NCBI RefSeq assembly: GCF_900182555.1
Contig: NZ_FXTH01000002.1
Location: 186,001 to 250,000, forward strand
DNA length: 64,000 bases
From: Fodinibius sediminis
Lineage (GTDB): Bacteria; Bacteroidota; Rhodothermia; Balneolales; Balneolaceae
Direction: 5' to 3'
This document shows positions 18,871 through 26,247 of this stretch, piece after piece; the stretch's first letter is position 1, and each line of letters opens with the position of its first letter. Under the pieces are notes generated by a model. The model worked only from the letters and a program-made list of their open reading frames with translations. It made no database searches and was not told the DNA's origin. Position numbers and translations under genes: made by a program.

Positions 18871-20373
18871 ATGGCGTCACCAGGATCCAATTTTAAGAAC
18901 AATACGTCACAGCAAATGCTTGGTAAGGAAGGAAGGGTCCCACCGCAGGCTGTTGAAGTGGAAGAAGCTGTTTTGGGATCAATGCTGATCGAGCATGAGG
19001 CCGCTACGGTTGCTCTGCAAATGCTTTCAGGCAATGATTTTTATAAACCCGCACACCAGCACATCTTTGAGGTTCTCCACGATCTATATGAACGAGACAA
19101 TCCCCTCGACCTGCTAACGGTCGAAAATGAACTACGCGACAAGGGTTTACTGGATACCTGTGGAGGAGCCGGTTATCTTTCTGAACTTACGAGATCGGTC
19201 AGCTCAGCCGCCAATGTTGACTATCATGCCCAGATTATTGCTGAAAAAGCAACCAAACGAAATCTCATTCTCGGCTGCACCGATATCATCAAAGAAGCCT
19301 ATGACAGTTCTTCCGATCCCTATGATGTGCTGGATAAGGCCGAGCAGCGGATTTTCGATCTTGCCAACTCCAAGCAGCGTGCCCAGGCTCAACCCATCGG
19401 TGATGTGCTCAAAGATACCCTCTCGCACCTCGAAGACATTCGCGGAAAATCAGCCGGTATCACCGGCGTCCCCACGGGCACGGATGTCGATAATAAAACA
19501 GCCGGGTGGCAGGATGGTGATCTTATTATCATAGCTGCCCGCCCCTCCATGGGTAAAACAGCTTATGTGTTGACAACAGCCCGCAACGCGGCTCTCCACC
19601 AGGATCCAAAAATGCAGACCAAGGTTGCCATTTTCAGCCTTGAGATGTCCAACCAGTCCCTGGTGCAGCGCCTGCTTACCATGGAGGGACGCATTAACGC
19701 ACAATCTGCGCGTTCCGGCCGTTTGAATGATGAAGAATTTAAGCGACTGATTGATGCGGCCGGACGATTGTTTACGGCTAACATTTTTGTGGATGATACC
19801 CCCGGGCTCAGCCTCATGGAACTGCGTACAAAGTGCCGGCGACTTAAAAGTGAACATGATATTGGGCTGATCATCATCGACTACCTGCAGCTCATGACTG
19901 CTTCCGGGAAAGACTTTGGCACGCGCGAACAGGAAATTGCTTCAATATCACGAGGTCTCAAGGCCCTGGCGAAAGAACTGAATGTGCCGGTCGTGGCCCT
20001 GTCTCAGTTAAGCCGGGCCGTGGAACAGCGGGGCGGCGACAAGCGGCCACAACTCAGTGACCTTCGTGAATCCGGCTCTATTGAGCAGGACGCGGATGTC
20101 GTCTGTTTTCTCTATCGTCCGGAGTATTATGGCATAAAAACCACCCCGGAAGGACAGTCGACCACAGGGTTGGCCGAAGTTATTATAGGCAAACAGCGAA
20201 ATGGCCCCGTCGGCAGTGTGCCTCTCTACTTTGTTAAAGATTATGCCCGATTTGAAAACCTGACAACGGCCGATTCCGGTCCATTTGAAGAGGGACCCAG
20301 TGATTCAAAGAGTGGAACCGGAACACCTCCCATGGGACACAGTCCCGGTTCCGATGAAGAGGCCCCCTTCTGA
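18871..20373 (+). CDS. dnaB: replicative DNA helicase
   Basis: The hexameric 5'-3' helicase of the replication fork. The 500 residues show the DnaB N-terminal domain (VPPQAVEVEEAVLGSMLIE, near residue 24), then the RecA-like motor with Walker A in ARPSMGKTAYVLT and Walker B in GLIIIDYLQLM. Further on are SQLSRAVEQRGGDKRPQLSD and the DLRESGSIEQDADVV segment. The C-terminal 40 residues are acidic and Gly/Pro-rich, a usual disordered tail. No intein or insertion is present. It is transcribed alone and converges on the GT2 gene at 20408. Confidence 0.97.
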   Translation: MASPGSNFKNNTSQQMLGKEGRVPPQAVEVEEAVLGSMLIEHEAATVALQMLSGNDFYKPAHQHIFEVLHDLYERDNPLDLLTVENELRDKGLLDTCGGAGYLSELTRSVSSAANVDYHAQIIAEKATKRNLILGCTDIIKEAYDSSSDPYDVLDKAEQRIFDLANSKQRAQAQPIGDVLKDTLSHLEDIRGKSAGITGVPTGTDVDNKTAGWQDGDLIIIAARPSMGKTAYVLTTARNAALHQDPKMQTKVAIFSLEMSNQSLVQRLLTMEGRINAQSARSGRLNDEEFKRLIDAAGRLFTANIFVDDTPGLSLMELRTKCRRLKSEHDIGLIIIDYLQLMTASGKDFGTREQEIASISRGLKALAKELNVPVVALSQLSRAVEQRGGDKRPQLSDLRESGSIEQDADVVCFLYRPEYYGIKTTPEGQSTTGLAEVIIGKQRNGPVGSVPLYFVKDYARFENLTTADSGPFEEGPSDSKSGTGTPPMGHSPGSDEEAPF

Positions 20374-20407
20374 TGAGTACAGATCAATTTAGGCTCGACT
20401 TTCCTAA

Positions 20408-21508
20408 TTAAACAATCGATTTGTACGCCTGGAAGTAGGTGTTGATGGTATACAAGCCCATTGCCAGGTTGGTCGTCCCCAAGAGACCCACGAACAGCCA
20501 CAACCACACAAAAGTCAACGTCCCCCCCGCAAATATCCATCCTGCTATATTAGCGGCAATCATCAAAGCAGTAAAAACCAGCATCGTCATGACAGAAGGC
20601 GTCAGCATATCCAAAACCTTCTTGAAATAGGTCGGTGATCTTCGGCTAAGCGCCGCCTTGCAAAATTCAGGCAAATAGCGTCGCACGAGAGAAATCTGCT
20701 TACTATTGCTCCATAAAAGACGTTTTCTGGACTCTCCATTGCTTCCTGGAAGCTGTTTCCAGACAACCGCCTCCGGTGCGAAGTCTACATCTATACCATT
20801 GAGTTGCAGCCTGAGCCCATAGTCCGTGTCTTTTTCCAGGGAATGAATCAACTCCAAATTCTCGTGGAGTGTATCAGTGGAGAAGCAAAAATTATTCCCT
20901 CTCAGGTCCATGCTGTACTTCAGCCCTTTCCGTCCCACCGGGTGAAACAAATTTCTTGTGAAAAAATTCATCTGCCGGCTGTCGTGTTCTCTCACGCTGG
21001 ATTGCGGCAGCATCAGGCTGCTGCTCTGAATGACTTTGCTTCCATGATCCAGGTAGTAATTTATGACGTCCAGGTAATTGCCTGAAATCAGACTTTCGGA
21101 TTCGATAACCAGTACAGCGTCATACGCATTGGAGCCATTCAGAATTTGCTCAATAATCCCGGACAAGGTGTATTCCTGGCTCCTATTTGTCATAGTATCC
21201 CCGTTGTATACAATGGCTCCCATTTCGCGGGCAACCCGGGCGGCCTCTTCTGAAAAACGATCGCCCAGCAGGATCACATCATACAGATTCTTTGGATAGA
21301 CCAGGCCAAAAAGACTGTACAACGACTTTGATAGAACCTGTTCATCCTGTGTTGCTGACAGCACTATGGCAAAATATCGATTCCGGTCGGCCTGTAAAGA
21401 ATTTTTCTTTCTCATCCTCAGTTCATAGACATTGCGTATCAGCTGATAACTGAGCAATAGTATGATCAAACCAGCCAAACCATATTGTATTACTGAAAGG
21501 ATAATCAT
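20408..21508 (-). CDS. membrane glycosyltransferase, cellulose-synthase-like GT2
   Basis: A 366-residue protein with an N-terminal membrane helix (residues 5-25), a GT-A domain, and two or three C-terminal membrane helices (residues 285-355). This is the layout of processive BcsA/HasA-like polysaccharide synthases. It has a VIESESLI segment where a DxD metal site is expected, a KDTDYGLRL motif matching the catalytic TED region, and SRKRLLWSNSKQ in place of QxxRW. The altered DxD and QxxRW suggest reduced or changed activity, or an unusual donor. A perfect sigma-54 consensus lies about 200 bases upstream. It lies 327 bases downstream of the CarB-like gene on the same strand. Confidence 0.75.
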   Translation of the reverse strand: MIILSVIQYGLAGLIILLLSYQLIRNVYELRMRKKNSLQADRNRYFAIVLSATQDEQVLSKSLYSLFGLVYPKNLYDVILLGDRFSEEAARVAREMGAIVYNGDTMTNRSQEYTLSGIIEQILNGSNAYDAVLVIESESLISGNYLDVINYYLDHGSKVIQSSSLMLPQSSVREHDSRQMNFFTRNLFHPVGRKGLKYSMDLRGNNFCFSTDTLHENLELIHSLEKDTDYGLRLQLNGIDVDFAPEAVVWKQLPGSNGESRKRLLWSNSKQISLVRRYLPEFCKAALSRRSPTYFKKVLDMLTPSVMTMLVFTALMIAANIAGWIFAGGTLTFVWLWLFVGLLGTTNLAMGLYTINTYFQAYKSIV

Positions 21509-21835
21509 TTAAAGCACCCTGGAAATCCTGGTATGTTATCCAATAATGAAATAGGAAAAACAGGCCCCGGCCCTGTCTTCGCTTTGTACCGGGGGCTACC
21601 TGATTCTGCTGTATCAGTGGACCTTTTGCTCACCATTCTACCTTTTTTTGAGAAAAACTCTCATTTTAACTACTCCCCTTCATCTCAATTATCTTCTTTA
21701 TTAACCTGCAACAAATGTACCATTACCATCATGCATCGCCACTGCCCTTCATAAACCAGTCGCTTATAAACAGATGACGATCATAATGTATTCGTCACGC
21801 TCTCTCTGTAATTTATGGTAGATCAACCCATCAGA
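21509..21835. other. intergenic region with sigma-54 promoter of the GT2 gene
   Basis: 327 bases between the end of the CarB-like gene and the GT2 start. Apart from the promoter motif at 21707-21722 I see nothing. The small reading frames here have no support. Confidence 0.5.
21707..21722 (-). promoter_or_regulatory. candidate sigma-54 promoter (full consensus) for the GT2 gene
   Basis: Minus strand TGGTACA-TTTG-TTGCA matches TGGYACR-N4-TTGCW at every fixed position, with GG and GC 12 bases apart. The predicted start point is near 21696, about 190 bases before the GT2 start codon. Confidence 0.7.
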
Positions 21836-23779
21836 TTATTGATGGTTCTTGCCATTTCCATCATTTCGTGGAAAAGTCAGCTCAGGGACCTGTACCACCG
21901 GAGCCTTGATTGCAGTGAAGTGCTCATTCAATTTTTGCTGATCTGAACAATCAACATCTATGAAAATGCCCGATGGATCTTCCCTTTTATAAATTTCATG
22001 GATCACTCCCCACTTCAGCGGCTCCAGATAGATACGATCGACGAAAGACATCCACAGCGAAGAAGATTCCGTATTATCCGTAACCAGTATGATGGAGTAC
22101 CCCAACCGCCGCGCCTCGTTAATTAACAGCAAGGTAGGGATGAGGGATGACACCCCCTGGGGCCCTGCGTGTTCGGAGGCCAGCACCATAATTGTTTTAT
22201 CGGGATCCTTCCCCCTCGCAGGTTGGGGAAAAGTGGCCGAAATCAAAGGCAGATCTACTTGATACTCCTCCCGCTGCTCTGAAATATCTTTTTCTGTGAT
22301 TCCAGGATATTTCAACGAGAGGATACTGGTTATCCGACTATCTGAAAAACCACAGCTTCTTAAATTTTTCCACTGTAATTTTGCCACCGTCGTAACAGAT
22401 TCCTGCTGTAACTGCCATTCAAGATCCACAATTAACTTTATATGGACCAAAAACCAAGAATCTATATGTGTGGCTCGTTGGAGGTCTTCGACTGAAACCC
22501 CAATACTCAGTGCCTGGTACAGATGAAACAATTCATCCCAGTACGGATGCTGCAGGCACTGGTTTATAGATTCCCGACCTGTGATTATCGTGTTTCCATC
22601 GCCATACCTGGCATCACCTTCGCGCCAGGCTTTCTGCAAAACCTCGCAGAAATTATGGCCTATATATATCTTTTCCTCCTTTGGCTGCTCTCCTGCAGAT
22701 GAACAAAGATCTCCTGTCCCGTTTTTATTTCCGGGAACAGACAGCAGGACCCGATCGGTGTTCTTATGCTCGAACCCCCTCTCTAAGCCCAATTCCCGAA
22801 GCCTGCTCCCCATCGCCAGCTTGGTAAGCACTTTATACAAGGGGATTCCGGCACTGAGAGAAACCAGGGCAGACCGGTTGATATTAAATGAAACGTCCGA
22901 GACCAAAATATTTCCCTTGCTGGAATCGAGAATAAATTTTACGCGACAGAAACCGGCAAAATCTTCAAGTTCTTTCACAAGCTTAAGCGCTGCCTTGTAT
23001 AAAAACCTACGGTCATCGGTATTGAGCGTCTGGACAGGACTGATTGAAAGCCGCTCGCTTGAGGCAAAAACCGGCATGACATTTTCCGAGGTCCATATGA
23101 CTCTCGCTGTGCCCCCCTGATCTTTTAGAATGCCAATACTCACCTCCTTGCCATCCACCGGGCATTCTTCTGCATATAGTTTTTCAGAACAGTCTCCTTC
23201 AAAATGTCGTTTTACCTTTTTATTAAAGTCCTTAAGCTTGGCAACGGTTGTTCGCTCATTTCTTCCGGTATGCAGTGTGACCGGAAGGCCACCCATACTT
23301 TTTAGTATTTCCGGGACCTCATCCACCGAAAGAATATCAGCACAGCCCGGCTGTTGTAAATTGGCTTTGGATATAGCTATTCGAAGTTTCTGAAATCGCT
23401 TGTATTCGTAACCGGTGGGCAGATTGGCATTGATCAGTCGAACATTATTTTGCTTCCAATAACCGCACTCCTCCAGTTTTTGAACCATTTCCCATCCTTT
23501 TGAGTCTATAAAGGGGGCAAAGACAGCATCAATGTTCTCTTTATTAAGGATGGCATCTACAGCAGCCTGCGAAAAGGAGGAGGAATAACTCGTCACATTG
23601 AGAATGGTACTTATCACCTGCTCCGTGCCAACACTTGTCATGAGTATGGGACGTTTGCCCTCTTCCATCAAGGCTTCACAACACTGGATTTCACCGCCGG
23701 CTGAATTATAATTTCCATTGATCGGTCTCTCTCCCGTTCCGACAAGTAAAATACTTTCTTTTGCATCTTTGAATTTCAT
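21836..23779 (-). CDS. degenerate, truncated carbamoyl-phosphate synthase large-chain (CarB) homologue
   Basis: 647 residues against about 1,070 in CarB. Residues 8-120 match the first pre-ATP-grasp fold (LLVGTG ... CCEALMEEGKRPILM). Residues 125-335 match the first ATP-grasp domain (SENVMPVFASSERLSISPVQ, then a degenerate RSALVSLSAGIPLYKVLTKL). Residues 375-515 match the oligomerisation domain (SIGVSVEDLQRATHIDSWFL, CGFSDSRI, EQREEYQVDLP). Residues 525-640 match the start of the second half (DRIYLEPLKWGVIHEIYKRE), and the second ATP-grasp is absent. The Gly-rich phosphate loop is lost, and the CarB metal-ligand segment E-M-N-P-R is D-V-S-F-N (residues 295-299). It is therefore probably a non-catalytic ligand sensor or scaffold. 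Confidence 0.85.
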   Translation of the reverse strand: MKFKDAKESILLVGTGERPINGNYNSAGGEIQCCEALMEEGKRPILMTSVGTEQVISTILNVTSYSSSFSQAAVDAILNKENIDAVFAPFIDSKGWEMVQKLEECGYWKQNNVRLINANLPTGYEYKRFQKLRIAISKANLQQPGCADILSVDEVPEILKSMGGLPVTLHTGRNERTTVAKLKDFNKKVKRHFEGDCSEKLYAEECPVDGKEVSIGILKDQGGTARVIWTSENVMPVFASSERLSISPVQTLNTDDRRFLYKAALKLVKELEDFAGFCRVKFILDSSKGNILVSDVSFNINRSALVSLSAGIPLYKVLTKLAMGSRLRELGLERGFEHKNTDRVLLSVPGNKNGTGDLCSSAGEQPKEEKIYIGHNFCEVLQKAWREGDARYGDGNTIITGRESINQCLQHPYWDELFHLYQALSIGVSVEDLQRATHIDSWFLVHIKLIVDLEWQLQQESVTTVAKLQWKNLRSCGFSDSRITSILSLKYPGITEKDISEQREEYQVDLPLISATFPQPARGKDPDKTIMVLASEHAGPQGVSSLIPTLLLINEARRLGYSIILVTDNTESSSLWMSFVDRIYLEPLKWGVIHEIYKREDPSGIFIDVDCSDQQKLNEHFTAIKAPVVQVPELTFPRNDGNGKNHQ

Positions 23780-23881
23780 TAAACTCCCCCATTCTGTTAA
23801 AGTACGGTAGTTGCCATCTTACAAAATCGTAAGTGCCAGTCGCCACTGCTATTCATGACCAGTGCCACCGTCAATAATAAG

Positions 23882-23898
23882 AACAACTTCCGTGCCAA
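23882..23898 (-). promoter_or_regulatory. candidate sigma-54 promoter for the CarB-like gene
   Basis: Minus strand TTGGCACG-GAAG-TTGTT has a perfect -24 element and TTGT at -12, with correct spacing. It lies about 105 bases before the start codon. Confidence 0.55.
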
Positions 23899-24320
23899 GG
23901 GTGCCATTTGCCACTTTATGCCCAGCAGCTCCGCTAAACAGAGTCTTATCTCTTTAATGGTGCGGATTAATTGCACGTGTTTTTTTACATCGTGAAAAAT
24001 ATCTACATCTTTTCTGGGTAAACCGATGGTTAACTGAACCAAAGATGACAGAAGGCCCTGTGGCATGTATCACAAGCTATATGGTAACTTTCTACGCTTC
24101 TCGTTTGAGCATATCGTCCTTTTGCCCGGTTACAGGAACAATTTTTTACGTTCAGTTTGGCTGCTGCAGACTTAAAATAGCATAGCCGGAATAGCTCGAG
24201 TATCTGCACCGTTATTCCCTTCCCACATCCAACCTAACATCTTGCATCTATATTACACATTGATGGAAAAAATCTTGTGAATAAATTTCACAAGACCGCC
24301 GCAACGGACAGCCGCTCTTC

Positions 24321-24337
24321 TGCACGGCCTGTACCAA
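24321..24337 (-). promoter_or_regulatory. weak sigma-54-like motif
   Basis: Minus strand TTGGTACA-GGCC-GTGCA keeps GG and GC at the right distance but has GTGC instead of TTGC. It is far (about 540 bases) from the CarB-like start, so it may be chance or an upstream promoter. Confidence 0.25.
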
Positions 24338-24397
24338 TGCTCGGGTACAGCGTAGAGATTGCGGAAATTTCAACTCCTTTATTGCCTGTATGCTGAA

Positions 24398-24414
24398 TTG
24401 GCATATTTGTTGTG
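24398..24414 (+). promoter_or_regulatory. candidate sigma-54 promoter for the degenerate AAA+ gene
   Basis: TTGGCATATTTGTTGTG fits TGGYAY-N5-TTGY with correct spacing and is nearly identical to the fcl promoter motif at 16247-16266, including the GTGAC that follows. It lies about 200 bases before the start codon. Confidence 0.6.
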
Positions 24415-24617
24415 ACGTATAGAATAAAAAGATGGTCACTGAACAGAAACCTTGCTGTTAAATTCTTCAAAGTGCTCACTGAGCTTGTGAAAATCTTCCC
24501 TCATTAATCGAAACTGTAGAATTTCATGTTCTGTCGGCTCTTAGATTCGATATATTCTGAATCAAACCGACGCAACAGAATATCCGAGCGCGGTAACAAT
24601 CAAATCCATTTAACACA

Positions 24618-25418
24618 ATGCTAACGACAAAACCCTTTTTCAAAAAAAACCTCCTGCATGATATAGAAAAATCATCGAAGAGTATCCTGATGCAGGATAT
24701 TTTCTACAAAATTCTGCGATTGGCCAAATTAGATTCAAATGTCATATTGGTTGGTGAAATAGGCTCCGGAAAAAAAAGGCTTGCCAAAATAATACATGAA
24801 AACAGTCATCGGGCTGAAGGACCTTTTCATACATTTTACTGTCTGAATATCGATGAGGAGGAATATAAAAATGCTTTCTGGGGACGGTTGCAATTTGAGG
24901 ACAACCACCTCTCGCTTAAATACGACCTCCTCGAAAAAACCATAGATGGTACGCTTTATCTGGATCAGTTCTCAGAGCTTTCCCCTGCTTTTATGCTCGA
25001 TGTTATTATCTCATACCACAAGGGATGCAAACAGTTATTTCGCCACCGGGATGATGACAAGGGCAAACCTCGCCTAATCCTCTCCCTGAACCAGGAATTT
25101 TATCACGAAATACTTCATCAGGATGTTTGGGAAAAACTGCTGGATGAATTAAATCCTGTCGTTATTATGCTCCCGCCGCTTCGAGAACACAAAGAGGACA
25201 TCCCCCTTATCATCGACTATTTCCTTGATGAGATCAGAACCAACTACATCGACTATAAGAATCTGAGCATGTCGGCCCATGCACTGCTGGCATGTTTTAA
25301 CTACGACTGGCCGGGCAACCTCCTGCAGCTTAAAAATGCAATTCTCCAGGGAGCCATTCTTTCCCGCGGAAATACGATTGAGCTAAGGCATCTTCCTTTC
25401 TCACTGAGTCTGGACTAA
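24618..25418 (+). CDS. degenerate NtrC-family AAA+ protein, probably unable to activate sigma-54
   Basis: A 266-residue protein aligned throughout with the central domain of sigma-54 activators. It has a Walker-A-like GEIGSGKKRLAK (46-57), a Walker-B-like GTLYLDQFSEL (111-121, where the Glu of LDE is Gln), PPLREHKEDIPLI (186-198) and the sensor-2 segment NYDWPGNLLQLKN (228-240). The sigma-54-contacting GAFTGA loop is missing. The FRxDLxxRL arginine fingers are replaced (HQDVWEKLLDEL). There is no receiver domain and no C-terminal HTH. It could be an antagonist forming mixed rings with the intact activator at 29552, which is inference. A sigma-54 motif precedes it. Confidence 0.8.
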   Translation: MLTTKPFFKKNLLHDIEKSSKSILMQDIFYKILRLAKLDSNVILVGEIGSGKKRLAKIIHENSHRAEGPFHTFYCLNIDEEEYKNAFWGRLQFEDNHLSLKYDLLEKTIDGTLYLDQFSELSPAFMLDVIISYHKGCKQLFRHRDDDKGKPRLILSLNQEFYHEILHQDVWEKLLDELNPVVIMLPPLREHKEDIPLIIDYFLDEIRTNYIDYKNLSMSAHALLACFNYDWPGNLLQLKNAILQGAILSRGNTIELRHLPFSLSLD

Positions 25419-25586
25419 CGGCCAATTTTAAGGGGACGGCTGAAGAATCAAAAGTAAAACCTTCCGGTTTGTTTTAGCAATCCGGAATACCAGCACGAAA
25501 TGCCGATATCCTAACAGGAAGAAATGCTCACTGGTATCCTTCCTTCCGAAATCATAGTGTCACAGGCATACCCAGCATGCCCTTCT

Positions 25587-26225
25587 TCAGTCGATGAGAT
25601 TTTGTTCAAGAGCATACCGGGTAAATTCTACATTGGATTTTAGTCCCATTTTATCTTTGATCCGGGATCGGTAGGTATGGACCGTCTGCACACTGAGCGA
25701 GAGTTCTTCAGCTATCTCGTTCACCTCCTTACCAGATGCAATCATGCACATAATCTGATATTCACGGTCGGAGAGCGTCTCATGGAGGGGCTTGTCTCCA
25801 CTCAGGTCAACATGACTGGCCAGCTGTTCAGCTACATCCTGACTTATGTATTTCTTTTGCTGAATGACAATTCTCTGGATGGCATTAATGAGCTGCTCCG
25901 AGATGCTCCTCTTATTTAAATAGCCGTGGGCACCCGCTTTAAGGGCACGAACAGCAAAGCGGTCTTCCGGATGGATACTCAAAATGAGGACCGGGAGGTC
26001 GGGATACGACTCCTTCACCTCTTTCAGTACATCCAGTCCGCTTTTACCGGGCATGGCGATATCCAGAATCAACAGGTCGGGTTCTGTTTCCTTCAGCTTT
26101 TCCATAAGTTCGCTTCCGTCGGAGGCTTCCCCAATGACCTTGATATCGGTAGCATTCTGCTGCACTACTTTCTTCAGCCCTTCCCTTACCAGCGGATGGT
26201 CATCGGCTATAAATATTGTAATCAT
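25587..26225 (-). CDS. NarL/FixJ-type response regulator
   Basis: A 212-residue regulator. The receiver domain (residues 1-120) has the acidic pair DD (8-9), phosphoacceptor D55 (LILDIAMPG), Ser at the Thr switch (LILSIH) and Lys in GYLNK. The C-terminal LuxR-type HTH (residues 148-212) reads LSDREYQIMCMIASG and SVQTVHTYRSRIKDKMGL. It should bind DNA as a dimer once phosphorylated by the kinase whose gene ends 22 bases upstream. No dedicated target site could be identified. It converges with the degenerate AAA+ gene across 168 bases containing a weak hairpin (25455-25475). Confidence 0.93.
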   Translation of the reverse strand: MITIFIADDHPLVREGLKKVVQQNATDIKVIGEASDGSELMEKLKETEPDLLILDIAMPGKSGLDVLKEVKESYPDLPVLILSIHPEDRFAVRALKAGAHGYLNKRSISEQLINAIQRIVIQQKKYISQDVAEQLASHVDLSGDKPLHETLSDREYQIMCMIASGKEVNEIAEELSLSVQTVHTYRSRIKDKMGLKSNVEFTRYALEQNLID

Positions 26226-26247
26226 GATTTCCTCTATAATTCATTAG

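Larger units (their letters stand above)
23780..24617. other. large divergent intergenic region with sigma-54-like motifs
   Basis: About 840 bases between the CarB-like gene (leftward) and the degenerate AAA+ gene (rightward). It holds a leftward motif at 23882-23898, a rightward one at 24398-24413 and a weaker leftward one at 24321-24337. I see no convincing gene. Confidence 0.55.

Noticed and set aside
23797-24066. 89-codon leftward reading frame just upstream of the CarB-like gene
   Set aside because: No ribosome site, no recognisable domain, and a candidate sigma-54 promoter lies inside it.
24321-24337. Third sigma-54 motif in the CarB/AAA+ gap as a firm promoter
   Set aside because: It has GTGC instead of TTGC and is more than 500 bases from any start, so it is kept only as a low-confidence feature.
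25455-25475. Hairpin with T-rich end after the degenerate AAA+ gene
   Set aside because: The stem is only about five pairs, too weak to call a terminator.
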